Below are positions 30,506 through 42,055 of a stretch of DNA of 64,000 nucleotides, one piece after another. Position 1 is the first letter of the stretch. Each line of letters begins with the position of its first letter. The notes below the pieces were generated by a model, which did no database searches, had not been told where the DNA came from, and saw nothing but the letters and a program-made list of their open reading frames with translations. Origin of the DNA: Nemertoderma westbladi. Taxonomy: Eukaryota; Xenacoelomorpha; Nemertodermatida; Nemertodermatidae. The position numbers and the translations under genes were made by a program. The DNA lies in NCBI GenBank assembly GCA_032718475.1, contig JAUCBJ010008809.1, positions 34,716 to 98,715 on the forward strand, read 5' to 3'.

Positions 30506-32413
30506 CGCAGTAACAGACTAACATCTCTATTGTTTGTCTAGGTCTAGGCAGCCACAACGCCAGGCATATTGTATTTTTTCTAACAGTCTATGCCTACAGT
30601 TTAAATTTTGAGTCAGACAGGTAGACAAGACCAGTTGACATTGGAGGTTGAGCTGTTAAGGGAGTTGGCTGGTTCATTACAGTATTATTAATTTGGCTCT
30701 CGTTCGCTCTACTCAATGTGGTGATTCAACCTGCTACCGAACCATGCGACAGCACAATACAACAATCTCAGACAGTCAGAAGCCGACAGGTACAAATTTG
30801 AACTCGTCCTTCGATCTACTATACTGCTATACTATACTTGCTTAACCCTGCTAGAGCAAAGTTTGGACAGGGGCCAGAGACAGGATTTTCTACTTACTAA
30901 TATTAATGATAACACAAACATTATTGACCTATATTTTTCAACTCCTCGTCGTCTGGTGCCTGGAAAATTAAAAAAAAAATTTAAAAAATGTGAATCAAAT
31001 CAAGTTCTGAATTGAGGTGAAAATAGCACTCTATGGTGAAAACCAAATTCACCAAAATGAATTTCCTACTATCAAATTACGTAGGCCTAAATAGATTGCA
31101 GAAATATTTAGGAAATTAATCTGTTGTTCTCTCAATCTGGGTATACTCGTTTTAAGAAAGTTGAATATTTGTAAATAATGAAAGTTGTTGCAAGTCATAA
31201 CTAAGTCATTTCATCATTGCGCATTCTAATTTTGCAAATAACTGAAAGGGTAGGTAAGAAGTGAACTTAGTTTCAGAAACTTTGAGATAACGTGATATTC
31301 ACTATGAAGTCGTTTAGTTATTCATAAAAAATATATTTCTCAATATTGATAATATTTAATATTACTCCGCTTGTCATTGAACGACAATTTATTGTAATAA
31401 TTTAATATGTAATAAATAATAATATTAATCTGAGATACAGGCCAGCATATTTATGGTTAAATGATAAGTTTAGTATCCGAATTTAATATATGATATAATT
31501 GATTGATATTATGTTTGATAATAGTCTGAAGCACTCTGCTTACTTCAACATGTGACTCGGATCGGCTCTATCACCCTACAGGTGCAACTTTTTATAAGAT
31601 AAACAAACATACAGTCTTATTACCGGTACTCGGGCTATTTAATGAGGGGGATGTTTTCGGTTTTGTAGGTAGGCCTACTGACTGGTAGACTCAGATATTG
31701 GTTTGTTTTATAGGTTAGGGTTTATTTGTCAAGCCCAACCCCCCAATTAAAGCAGTAAATAAACCTAACCTTTAAGTCATGAGGCTCTAATCTAGAAATA
31801 ATGTGGAATTTCGGTTGCCATTGGCCCAAAATGAAAGTATATAATGTCCAAAATTCCAATATATGCCGGTATTGCTTGCGATGCACTCAATTTAATAAAA
31901 AAAATTACTTTGTGCTGTTAAGTATATTTAGTTTTCTGTAAGATAGTTTGTAGTACCATTACACACACATATAGATATAAAGTACCGGATTAAATCATTG
32001 TTTGATAGTGGGTTAATTTTGGGATTTGTGTTTAATTCATATTAAATTGAATCAGGCATGGCCAACTACATTGAATACACTAAATAATAAATATCTCTAA
32101 TTCACGGTGACTGATTATAAGAATAGGACTAGCGGTAGTTATCATAGTATTAATTGATTTAATGATTTAATTTTAAATAGGTAGGCCTACCGGTAGTAGT
32201 CATGAAACAAATGTTCATTTATTGTAAATTATCTGGTCTCACCTGCATGTCAGCCCGACATCGGCTCAGTCAGTACCTTATGAGTTTTAGGGCAGTAAAC
32301 TACCGGTTCCTCATTACGTACGGTACTTTAAAGTTCTTTCACTATATTGACGAATATTAGGCCTATATTGTTTATTCTCTAATAACTCCCATAAATCTTT
32401 TTTGGCTTGCGAT
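30506..32413. other. Intergenic region between ANAPC15 and the zinc finger gene
   Basis: AT-rich, with an A-rich tract (30968-30987) and AGGCCTA/ACCGGTA palindromes near 31080, 31670, 32180 and 32355. The last part should contain the promoter of the zinc finger gene. Nothing else was recognised. Confidence 0.55.
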
Positions 32414-34006
32414 ATGGATTTACTCGAAATTCCTTTCCAAGAAGAAATTAACCCCAATTCTGTTAGAGAAGAAGATTATAACGGCGATCAAGGCATGCAT
32501 GAGGAAATCTACAACACAAGCAGAATCTACACAACGGAATCAGAATCTATTTGTGACTCGAATGAATTTTGTGATATTTTGATGGTAAAAATAAAACAAG
32601 AAAGCTATGGGGACAACCATGATGCCAGTGAAACTAATAATGATGCCAACAACACAACTTATGCTTCTAGAACATCCATTGAAGACGGCATTAAACTTTA
32701 CAGTATTCCCGCTGTTGCATCTAATGAGGAACATAGTTTCGGAACAGATGGTGATAATAGTTTTGGAAACTCACCAACACTTTGTAAATCTACATCAAAT
32801 GATGTAGATGTAGACGTGTTAGAGGGTAGATTCTGTTTTACGTCTAATCGTGGTGGAGTAATCAACACTGACTTTGGCGGCAAACACACACTATATGACT
32901 CGCAGATACGGCTGAACAGAACCAAAAGGCTGATAAATTCTGGAAATAGTGGGATCAAATACAACTGCAGTGATTGTGGAAGAGCCTTTACACATAAGTC
33001 ACATCTTAAAATTCATGTGGATTCCGTACATAAAGGTATTAAGTGTACCTGTCGTGATTGCGGTAAACAATTCACAACACAGAGCAATCTAAAAATACAC
33101 GTTAATTCCATTCATAACGGCGTTAAGTATAATTGCGATATTTGTAGTAAAATATTCGGTTCGAAAGACCGTTTCATGCGGCACATAAATTCTACACATA
33201 AAGGATTCAAATTTATTTGCTTTGATTGCGGTAAAGCATTTTCACAGAGCGGCACACTAGCCAGCCACGTAAAATCAGTTCATAAAGGAATCAGGTACAA
33301 TTGCGAAAAATGTGGTAAATTCTTCATTTCAAATTCGAATCTTAAGGCGCATATTGACTCGGCTCATAACCATATCAAATGTATTTGTGTCGATTGTGGT
33401 AAATTATTCACTGATAAAGGATCTCTTAAGAAACACAAGGAGGCAATACACGAAGGCATCAAGTATAATTGCTTCCATTGCGGTAAAGCATTATCCTCTA
33501 AAGAAAAGGTTCGCCTCCATATAAAATTATTTCACACGCTTGATAAAGACGCCATAATGAAGTACGATTGTATCGATTGTGGTAAAGTATTAAGTTCTAA
33601 ATGGAATCTAAAGGCTCACAATGATTCTGTCCATAAAGGCATATATTATAATTGCAGCGATTGTGGTAAAGAATTTGCTTCAAAGCGTTATTTAAAGATC
33701 CATCAGGAAGCAGTTCACAGAGGTATCAAGAAGTATATGTGTCCGGATTGCTTAAAAGTGTTTATTTCAAAATCGAATCTAAAGGATCATACTAATTCAG
33801 TTCATAAAGGCATCAAATTTAATTGCGACGACTGTTGTAAAATATATGATACTAAGGCCCATCTAAACCGGCACATCAATACTGTACATAAAGGTATCAA
33901 GTACGTTTGTGATGACTGCGGTAAAACATTCGCACAAAATTCAAAACTAAAGAGGCACAGAGAATCAGTTCATAAAGTCATCGTTATAGAATCATTGTGG
34001 TTGTGA
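32414..34006 (+). CDS. C2H2 zinc finger protein with 12 fingers, 530 aa
   Basis: The N-terminal third (residues 1-180) is acidic and serine/threonine-rich with a sumoylation-like VKIKQE. From about residue 183 to 523 there are 12 C2H2 fingers of the form C-x2-C-x12-H-x4-H, for example CSDCGRAFTHKSHLKIH and CDDCGKTFAQNSKLKRH. All zinc ligands are present. The linkers are KGIKY/KGIKC-like instead of the usual TGEKP. The finger after the seventh has a longer linker (TLDKDAIMKYD). No KRAB, BTB or SCAN domain is visible. It is probably a nuclear DNA-binding regulator; the target cannot be read from sequence. One uninterrupted exon carries the whole coding region, with ATG at 32414 as the first in-frame methionine. 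Confidence 0.9.
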   Translation: MDLLEIPFQEEINPNSVREEDYNGDQGMHEEIYNTSRIYTTESESICDSNEFCDILMVKIKQESYGDNHDASETNNDANNTTYASRTSIEDGIKLYSIPAVASNEEHSFGTDGDNSFGNSPTLCKSTSNDVDVDVLEGRFCFTSNRGGVINTDFGGKHTLYDSQIRLNRTKRLINSGNSGIKYNCSDCGRAFTHKSHLKIHVDSVHKGIKCTCRDCGKQFTTQSNLKIHVNSIHNGVKYNCDICSKIFGSKDRFMRHINSTHKGFKFICFDCGKAFSQSGTLASHVKSVHKGIRYNCEKCGKFFISNSNLKAHIDSAHNHIKCICVDCGKLFTDKGSLKKHKEAIHEGIKYNCFHCGKALSSKEKVRLHIKLFHTLDKDAIMKYDCIDCGKVLSSKWNLKAHNDSVHKGIYYNCSDCGKEFASKRYLKIHQEAVHRGIKKYMCPDCLKVFISKSNLKDHTNSVHKGIKFNCDDCCKIYDTKAHLNRHINTVHKGIKYVCDDCGKTFAQNSKLKRHRESVHKVIVIESLWL

Positions 34007-35509
34007 TTAGTTACCTAATAATTGACTTTGAGGCAATTAATTCGTAAGAGAATTGGATTTAGCACCAACTACCGATACTGCACTAAATTCATTAGCTTAG
34101 AAAATAGGTATTTATTTAGAGTACTCATTTAGTAGAGTATTCATTCATTTAGTGTTAGTTTATGTATTGTAGTGTATATCGATAACGTGTATCGGTATCA
34201 AATAAAATTTAAAATACGGAAATTGACTTTGTTTTTGTGTTTAATTGCGTTTCGCACGAGTTGTTATTTACATATGCAAGCGAAATTTGAAAAGGTAACG
34301 ACGCAGCAGCACCGATTTGTTATGCATATGCCTACCTCACGGAATTGGATAAATTAAAAGCCGTTAAATTGAATAATTGGCCTCCAGTTAATTGCAAAAC
34401 ATAAGTTTTATTCTTAAATTGTTACATTTTCGCTTGAATATACCCCAAAATCGGGAGAATGAGGAGTTGATTAAGTGATTTTACTTTTTTCAGGCGAAAT
34501 AGATAAAATAAAATATTTTTGTTTGAATTTCTTAAATTTTATTAAATGTGTTGAAAGAGCATCGAAGTAGAAAAGGTTTACACGTAATTTGAGCAAAATC
34601 CATTCACACACTCAAAAGTTATTGCAACTTTAGTCTCTGCAAGGCGAACCCCAAAACGGACTCAATATCCAATATTGGTTTATGGTTAGTTAAGCGGCTC
34701 TCTAGTTTCGTAATAAATATTCGAGAACACTAAATTATTTAATATTGAGTGAGGCAGCATCAGGAGTTAAACATTACAGTAATTTAAATCGCAGTAACTA
34801 CAGTATGGGAGCATTATAATAAAATACTACACAGTTCAATCTTTTATCAGTTTTAACTTTTATTAAATAATTAAGTAACAGAAAGTGGCCGATGTGAATA
34901 ATACCAGACTTTCTGCCGTTATATTCACTTTACAGTTTACCCTTATGTGAAGAATACAAGGTTTTCAGTAAAAGCCAGGTTAAAGAAGAGCTGAATCTAA
35001 CCAAACAATAAACGAATTAGTATATGTACAGGTTATAAGACAGAAATAAGCGCTATAAAACACTTAATAAAAATAAATTTAAAAAATTAAAAATCTTCAC
35101 ATATAAAATTCCAATAAAAAGTCGAGCGGAAAGTGAAATCCTGGTATTCTTCACATGGATGCAAAAAGTACAAATTTAAGAATAAATTTACGTATTAGAT
35201 GGGAAAAAAGTAGAACATATTTTTTTCAATATTCTCTCGATACTTATTAACCTCGCTCGCGCTCGGTGAATAAAATGCATCGACAATAGTGAAAAAGTTC
35301 TACTTTTTTCCTAAGTAATAAATAATAATTATTCCACGATTTGTAAAATAACTTAACATTGAAAATATAGCACATAAAATAAACACACTACCCCCTGTGT
35401 ACTGTGCAGTGCATCACATTCCCTGGAATTAATTCAGGTCCAGTTCTAGAACATAGTACAGTACCGGTATTATGTTTTTCCTCTGCACGAAGATATTTAT
35501 ATTTGCAAA
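34007..35509. other. 3' flank of the zinc finger gene and intergenic DNA
   Basis: Holds the polyadenylation signal at 34201 and otherwise AT-rich sequence with no supported ORF. The stretch before 35510 leads straight into minisatellite B. Confidence 0.55.
34201..34206 (+). terminator. Polyadenylation signal of the zinc finger gene
   Basis: AATAAA about 195 bases after the stop codon, followed by AT-rich sequence. Confidence 0.5.
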
Positions 35510-38146
35510 ATAGTCTGTTATCAAAGTGGAAAAAAGTAAGTAAATAGTCTGTTTATCAAAGTGGAAAAATAGTAAGTAAATAGTCTGTTTATCAAAGTGG
35601 AAAAAAGTAAGTAAATAGTCTGTTTGTCAAAGTGGAAAAATAGTAAGTAAAGAGTCTGTTTATCAAAGTGGAAAAATAGTAAGTAAAGAGTCTGTTTATC
35701 AAAGTGTAAAAATAGTAAGTAAATAGTCTGTTTATCAAAGTGGAAAAATAGTAAGTAAAGAGTCTGTTTATCAAAGTGGAAAAATAGTAAATAAAGAGTC
35801 TGTTTATCAAAGTGGAAAAATAGTAAGTAAAGAGTCTGTTTATCAAAGTGGAAAAATAGTAAGTAAAGAGTCTGTTTATCAAAGTGGAAAAATAGTAAGT
35901 AAAGAGTCTGTTTATCAAAGTGGAAAAATAGTAAGTAAAGAGTCTGTTTATCAAAGTGGAAAAATAGCAAGTAAAGAGTCTGTTTATCAAAGTGGAAAAA
36001 TAGTAAGTAAATAGTCTGTTTATCACAGTGGGAAAAATAAATAAATAGTCTGTTTATCAAAGTGGAAAAATAGTAAGTAAAGAGTCTGTTTATCAAAGTG
36101 GAAAAATAGCAAGTAAAGAGTCTGTTTATCAAAGTGGAAAAATAGTAAGTAAATAGTCTGTTTATCACAGTGGGAAAAATAAATAAATAGTCTATTTATC
36201 AAAGTGGAAAAATAGTAAGTAAAGAGTCTGTTTATCAAAGTGGAAAAATAGTAAGTAAAGAGTCTGTTTATCAAAGTGGAAAAATAGTAAGTAAAGAGTC
36301 TGTTTATCAAAGTGGAAAAATAGTAAGTAAATAGTCTGTTTATCACAGTGGGAAAAATAAATAAATAGTCTGTTTATCAAAGTGGAAAAATAGTAAGTAA
36401 AGAGTCTGTTTATCAAAGTGGAAAAATAGCAAGTAAAGAGTCTGTTTATCAAAGTGGAAAAATAGTAAGTAAATAGTCTGTTTATCAAAGTGGAAAAATA
36501 GTAAGTAAATAGTCTGTTTATCAAAGTGGAAAAATAGTAAGTAAATAGTCTGTTTATCAAAGTGGAAAAATAGTAAGTAAAGAGTCTGTTTATCAAAGTG
36601 GAAAAATAGTAAGTAAAGAGTCTGTTTATCAAAGTGGAAAAATAGTAAGTAAAGAGTCTGTTTATCAAAGTGGAAAAATAGTAAGTAAATAGTCTGTTTA
36701 TCAAAGTGGAAAAATAGTAAGTAAAGAGTCTGTTTATCAAAGTGGAAAAATAGTAAGTAAAGAGTCTGTTTATCAAAGTGGAAAAATAGTAAGTAAAGAG
36801 TCTGTTTATCAAAGTGGAAAAATAGTAAGTAAAGAGTCTGTTTATCAAAGTGGAAAAATAGTAAGTAAAGAGTCTGTTTATCAAAGTGGAAAAATAGTAA
36901 GTAAAGAGTCTGTTTATCAAAGTGGAAAAATACTAAGTAAATAGTCTGTTTATCAAAGTGGAAAAATAGTAAGTAAATAGTCTGTTTATCAAAGTGGAAA
37001 AATAGTAAGTAAATAGTCTGTTTATCAAAGTGGAAAAATAGTAAGTAAAGAGTCTGTTTATCAAAGTGGAAAAATAGTAAGTAAAGAGTCTGTTTATCAA
37101 AGTGGAAAAATAGTAAGTAAAGAGTCTGTTTATCAAAGTGGAAAAATACTAAGTAAATAGTCTGTTTATCAAAGTGGAAAAATAGTAAGTAAAGAGTCTG
37201 TTTATCAAAGTGGAAAAATAGTAAGTAAATAGTCTGTTTATCAAAGTGGAAAAATAGTAAGTAAATAGTCTGTTTATCAAAGTGGAAAAATAGTAAGTAA
37301 AGAGTCTGTTTATCAAAGTGGAAAAATAGTAAGTAAAGAGTCTGTTTATCAAAGTGGAAAAATAGTAAGTAAAGAGTCTGTTTATCACAGTGGAAAAATA
37401 GTAAGTAAAGAGTCTGTTTATCAAAGTGGAAAAATAGTAAGTAAAGAGTCTGTGTATCAAAGTGGAAAAATAGTAAGTAAAGAGTCTGTTTATCAAAGTG
37501 GAAAAATAGTAAGTAAAGAGTCTGTTTATCAAAGTGGAAAAATAGTAAGTAAAGAGTCTGTTTATCAAAGTGGAAAAATAGTAAGTAAAGAGTCTGTTTA
37601 TCAAAGTGGAAAAATACTAAGTAAATAGTCTGTTTATCAAAGTGGAAAAATAGTAAGTAAAGAGTCTGTTTATCAAAGTGGAAAAATAGTAAGTAAATAG
37701 TCTGTTTATCAAAGTGGAAAAATAGTAAGTAAATAGTCTGTTTATCAAAGTGGAAAAATAGTAAGTAAAGAGTCTGTTTATCAAAGTGGAAAAATAGTAA
37801 GTAAAGAGTCTGTTTATCAAAGTGGAAAAATAGTAAGTAAAGAGTCTGTTTATCACAGTGGAAAAATAGTAAGTAAAGAGTCTGTTTATCAAAGTGGAAA
37901 AATAGTAAGTAAAGAGTCTGTGTATCAAAGTGGAAAAATAGTAAGTAAAGAGTCTGTTTATCAAAGTGGAAAAATAGTAAGTAAAGAGTCTGTTTATCAA
38001 AGTGGAAAAATAGTAAGTAAAGAGTCTGTTTATCAAAGTGGAAAAATAGCAAGTAAAGAGTCTGTTTATCAAAGTGGAAAAATACTAAGTAAATAGTCTG
38101 TTTATCACAGTGGAAAAAAATACATAAATAGTCTGTGTAGTAGAAG
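35510..38146 (+). repeat. Minisatellite B, 36-bp unit, about 73 copies
   Basis: Typical unit: TCTGTTTATCAAAGTGGAAA then AATAGTAAGTAAAGAG. Variants (TATCACAG, TGTGTATC, ATACTAAG) recur exactly 468 bp apart (37384/37852, 37452/37920), so blocks of 13 units were duplicated recently. The first units are shorter and more diverged. Minus-strand open frames through it, including one running on into the flank to 38352, are products of a period divisible by three. Confidence 0.97.
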
Positions 38147-38193
38147 TCATAAATAGTTTTTAAGGGTAAAGGTAGGGGGTGGGGTATAACGGG

Positions 38194-38245
38194 CCGTGGG
38201 GGGGGGGGGGGGGGGCAGCTTCTAATTTGTTGTGGTTTTCTTTTA
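38194..38245 (+). repeat. Left target duplication of the RTE-like element, with poly(G)
   Basis: CCGT, 18 G, then 30 bases starting CAGCTTCTAATTTG and ending CTTTTA. It recurs at 42000-42055 with 22 G. Confidence 0.88.
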
Positions 38246-41200
38246 CTACTACTACTAGGATCGGCATGCTGCATTGCAGCTGCATTTTTAAGAATGCTGT
38301 GCCGGCTTGTCAACAAAATTGCACCGCCACAACTCCCTATCACCCATGACATTTGCTAGATCATCCGCATCTTTAAGGCCAGTGTCCTTTAAGATGCGTC
38401 TCAAGAAAGTCATGGGCTGTCCACCATGCTTATTCACTCCATGAGGCTGCCAAAGTACAAGATTATGCACTGGCTGGTCCTCACGGCGAAAGCAATGTCC
38501 TGCAAAGCGGAGGCGATTTTGTTCTAGTGTCCAGCTTGGGGGAACCAATGAGACACCTCCAATGTTATATAGTGTCTGGTTGGAGATGTGTGCATTGTAC
38601 TTGACACAATGAACCCGGCGTAGCATTCTTGTGAATGTGCCATCCAGAGATTTGGTGTCCTCAGCAGTTAGAGCCCAGCATGGACTCCCGTAGAGGAGTA
38701 CTGGAACTACTGCTGCTCTAAATAATCGGACCTTAAGTTTCCGATTAATTCTCGGTGATTTCCAAATCCTGGAAAGCCTATTCAAGGCTGTCCATGCCTT
38801 TCCCTTACGTATTCGAAGGTCCTCACCTGACTTCCGGATCCATGATCCCAGGTAACAGAAGTCGTCCACATGCTCAAGCATACCATCCTTTGAGCTTATG
38901 CTCATCCGATCAGAGACTTGCTGAGGACTTTCAAAGTTAACAGTCAGAATTTTGGTCTTTCTGGAGTTAATAAAAAGACCAACACTAGAAGCAGCATGTT
39001 CTAATGAGCTGAGGAGCCGTTGGGCTCCCTCTAATGATTCTGAGAGTACTCCTAAGTCATCAGCAAAGTCTAGATCAGTTAGGTACTTGGCAGGATTTCC
39101 TCGACTTCTGGAACCAGTAGGTGGAGTTATCATCACCCCATCATCATTATGATGATCTAAGGACATGCGTAGAACATAGTCAACCACAATAATGAACAAG
39201 AATGGTGCAAGTGTGTCTCCTTGGAGGACGCCCCATAACACTTCAAATGGTTCTGTGTCACCGTCAACAGTAGACACAAATGTTGTCGAACCATCGTATA
39301 CTGATCTGATTGCTGCAATAATTTCATCAGGAATCCCATATAATGAAAGTATGCTGAACATACGTGAGCGAGAGACTGAATCAAAGGCCTTGAAGAAGTC
39401 AACAAAGATAACAGCCAGATGCCTGTCTTTCTTTTTTGATAATTCTTCAATTATCCTTCTAAGTGCCAAAATGGGCTCCATGGTCCCACGACCTTTACGG
39501 AACCCATTCTGATTTCCACGGAGCAGTCTCTCAATGGGATCCCTGATGCGATTTAATAGAATCCTATTGTATAGCTTTGCAGCAATCGAGATCAATGAGA
39601 TTCCCCGAAAAGAACCATAGAGTGTTAGGTTGCCCTTCTTGGGAACTGGCACCAACTTATTTGTTTTCATTTCTTGTGGGACTCTTGTTGTTCGGTACAT
39701 GTCTACTATGATGGGATAGATGAGCTTTAAACACTCAGGTATTTTAAAGACCTCAGGGGGAACACCATCTACTCCACTGGCACGATTGGTCTTAATGCTC
39801 TTTGCAGCAGCCTTCACTTCTGCAAAGGAGATATCGCCAATGGGAATATCTGGGAGTACAGACTCAGACACTTTTACTTCTATAAAGTTATCAGGCAATA
39901 CCCTGTCATTATTGAGGAGCTTTTCAAAGTGGGCTTTCCAACCATTGAGGCGATCGGCTGGTGATTCAGCCTTAACCTTGGTGGTTGGTTGGCTTTTCCG
40001 CCCAGTAAGCAGATTGATTGATTTCCATGCCTGGGATGATTGCCTGCTGTCGTCAGCATCATTGATGGCATCAACCTGTTGGTTTATTAGCTCCTGTAGA
40101 TTAACAGAGTACTGCCTGTTCAGGGACCTAGATGCAGCCTTAACTGCATTCTTGGCCGCTGTAGTCTGTTTGAGTCGGGACTCTTTCTGCGCCTTATGAA
40201 GGTCATTTCGGCACTTCTGAATTTTGTTGTCAGTCCAGGGGGCCCTTTTCCTGTTTCGAGGGTATACAGGAACTGTTTCTGCAGCTGCTAACTTAACTGC
40301 TTCTGTAAAGGCAGTATAGCCCTCACAGTGATCTGCCGCCTCAGAGGCAAGAGCCTCATACCTGTTGCTCAGCTGTAGTGTGAATCTGGATCTCACACTT
40401 GGCTGTTGCAACAGAGAGGACCAGTCATGCCGCGGCAAGGCAGATTTCGTTGTTCTGCTAGCACGCAGACTAAGTCTTACCTTGGCCACAATAAGGCGGT
40501 GATCACTGGAGAAGGGTCGAAGTGTAAATGCATTACAGTCTTGTATAGAGCTCCTGTATTTCCTACGAAACAGAATATGGTCTATCTGGGACTTGTGACC
40601 ACTGGGTCCACTATGAGTCCATAGCTTTCCAGTTCGCTTCTTGAACTGGGTTCCAGCCGAAAACAATCCATTTCCAGAGATAAAATCCTGAAGATGGACA
40701 GAATTTCGGTTAACACTATTGCTATAGACCCAGGGCGATGTAGGTGATTGATGCAGACTTGCATTAAAGTCTCCCAGGAATGTTAAGAATGCATGCTGAT
40801 CCACTCCATCAGTAGCTGCTTGTAGATTGTGGTAGAAATTTTCCACCTCCTCTACAGGGGCAACACTAGTTGGAGAGTAGCACACAATCAGAACCACCTT
40901 AGGAAACTTCTTAGCCAGTCTTCCAGAACATGAGAAGTGGCAACGGATGATGCGGTTAGAGATTTGGTCTATTTTGTCCAATGCTGCATGTGCAGTTGGA
41001 TTCATCAATAGACCAATTCCACCATTGCCACTATCATCTGCTGACGCGAGGGCGAGTCGCCAACCGCCCCCCATGTCCTTAATCAGAACCTCATCAGTCT
41101 GTCCAGTCTGCATTCGGTGCTCTTGAACACCCACTGCGCTAAGAGAAAGCTTATCTGCCAAGGCAGTCAGCTCACCTTGTCGCATTGGGGACCCGAGTGT

Positions 41201-41999
41201 TAGGGTGTTTACTGAGGCTAGTCTAGTAACTTGCCTCAGATTCACCAATGGCTTTGTTGGTCGGGGTGGAACATGAGAGTAGCCTCCAACTCCAGAATCC
41301 CTCTCCCCATCACAATCTGGCCTCCCTGGTGACCCAGGGTTTGGGCCAGAAAGGTCATCAGGAAAGGGACTCAAAGAATTGTTGGCTGCTCTCTCTCCAG
41401 TAGGGGGTGAGACAGGCAGCCGGTCAGGAGTTAACTGACGCCTGTGAGGCCGATTGTGTCCGGTAATTCCACTGGCCTCTAGTGGCCGGACCTCCGCATT
41501 GCTAATGTAATCCATAGTGGGGGTTGGGGGGTGCTTTTTTGCCGAGTCAGCTCTCGGGGCAAATACCGCACCCTGGTTTGCCATTCCACAGGGTGGGTGT
41601 CGCAATGGAGTCAGATATGAGGCCCATCACCCATATCTACTCTGGCGCACATGACCCACCATTGGCTGTTGCAGCTCATCTGCTGGGTCATGCCCTGTAC
41701 CCTTGCTGCCAGGTGCAGGTCGCAGTGAAGTGCTCTCAGAGTGGACATGAGAACACTCTACTCCTGACCAGCCATTGGTAGATCACCATCTGCCTGGTCA
41801 GGCCATATACCCCTGCAGCCAAGTATATGGGTCCTTAATCCAGGACCAAGGGCGTCCTTATCCCAGAACGAAGGGGGTCCTAGTTACAGGACCAGATTTG
41901 CCCTAGTAAGAGGGTCTATGCAGCTACAGGTGGCACCTCCTTTATGCTGCATGGAGGTGGCAAGTTTTCTTGATCAATGACCTAGAATACCTGACCTGA
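38246..41999 (-). mobile_element. Full-length RTE-like non-LTR retrotransposon
   Basis: Encodes an intact 1105-codon endonuclease-reverse transcriptase on the minus strand. Its 3' end (left) is a short (TAG)n microsatellite, seen on plus as CTACTACTACTAGG, as in RTE-type elements. Its 5' end (right) has an untranslated region of about 390 bases. It is flanked by a target duplication of 52-56 bp. A second, broken copy lies at 62037-63602. Intact ORF and preserved duplication suggest that it moved recently. Confidence 0.88.
38288..41605 (-). CDS. RTE-like endonuclease-reverse transcriptase, 1105 aa
   Basis: Residues 1-120 are proline- and serine-rich. An apurinic-type endonuclease follows (about 125-370: GVQEHRMQ, FLGDFNASL near 278, DHILFRRKY, SSDHRLIVAKV). 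The reverse transcriptase spans about 620-900: ASGVDGVPPEV, QNGFRKGRGTMEPI, FVDFFKAFDSVSRS near 735, GVLQGDTLAPFLF, and LDFADDLGVL near 840 with FADD in place of YADD. The C-terminal part (LYNIGG, RLRFAGHCFRREDQP, GGQPMTFLRR) is typical of this clade. It nicks target DNA and copies its own RNA there. There is no ribonuclease H and no zinc knuckle. The start at 41605 is the most upstream ATG in frame; MDYISNAEVRP, 30 residues later, is an alternative. Confidence 0.92.
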   Translation of the reverse strand: MRHPPCGMANQGAVFAPRADSAKKHPPTPTMDYISNAEVRPLEASGITGHNRPHRRQLTPDRLPVSPPTGERAANNSLSPFPDDLSGPNPGSPGRPDCDGERDSGVGGYSHVPPRPTKPLVNLRQVTRLASVNTLTLGSPMRQGELTALADKLSLSAVGVQEHRMQTGQTDEVLIKDMGGGWRLALASADDSGNGGIGLLMNPTAHAALDKIDQISNRIIRCHFSCSGRLAKKFPKVVLIVCYSPTSVAPVEEVENFYHNLQAATDGVDQHAFLTFLGDFNASLHQSPTSPWVYSNSVNRNSVHLQDFISGNGLFSAGTQFKKRTGKLWTHSGPSGHKSQIDHILFRRKYRSSIQDCNAFTLRPFSSDHRLIVAKVRLSLRASRTTKSALPRHDWSSLLQQPSVRSRFTLQLSNRYEALASEAADHCEGYTAFTEAVKLAAAETVPVYPRNRKRAPWTDNKIQKCRNDLHKAQKESRLKQTTAAKNAVKAASRSLNRQYSVNLQELINQQVDAINDADDSRQSSQAWKSINLLTGRKSQPTTKVKAESPADRLNGWKAHFEKLLNNDRVLPDNFIEVKVSESVLPDIPIGDISFAEVKAAAKSIKTNRASGVDGVPPEVFKIPECLKLIYPIIVDMYRTTRVPQEMKTNKLVPVPKKGNLTLYGSFRGISLISIAAKLYNRILLNRIRDPIERLLRGNQNGFRKGRGTMEPILALRRIIEELSKKKDRHLAVIFVDFFKAFDSVSRSRMFSILSLYGIPDEIIAAIRSVYDGSTTFVSTVDGDTEPFEVLWGVLQGDTLAPFLFIIVVDYVLRMSLDHHNDDGVMITPPTGSRSRGNPAKYLTDLDFADDLGVLSESLEGAQRLLSSLEHAASSVGLFINSRKTKILTVNFESPQQVSDRMSISSKDGMLEHVDDFCYLGSWIRKSGEDLRIRKGKAWTALNRLSRIWKSPRINRKLKVRLFRAAVVPVLLYGSPCWALTAEDTKSLDGTFTRMLRRVHCVKYNAHISNQTLYNIGGVSLVPPSWTLEQNRLRFAGHCFRREDQPVHNLVLWQPHGVNKHGGQPMTFLRRILKDTGLKDADDLANVMGDRELWRCNFVDKPAQHS

Positions 42000-42055
42000 C
42001 CGTGGGGGGGGGGGGGGGGGGGGGGCAGCTTCTAATTTGTTGTGGTTTTCTTTTA
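42000..42055 (+). repeat. Right target duplication of the RTE-like element, with poly(G)
   Basis: Copy of 38194-38245 with 22 G instead of 18. After the final TTTTA the host sequence continues AATTGAACC. Confidence 0.88.

Noticed and set aside
36343-38352. 669-residue minus-strand repeat protein
   Set aside because: It runs through the 36-bp minisatellite and shows no non-repeat domain. Parallel frames are open in the same DNA.
39157-40764. Additional ORFs on both strands across the RTE-like gene
   Set aside because: All overlap the intact 1105-codon frame and have no domains of their own.
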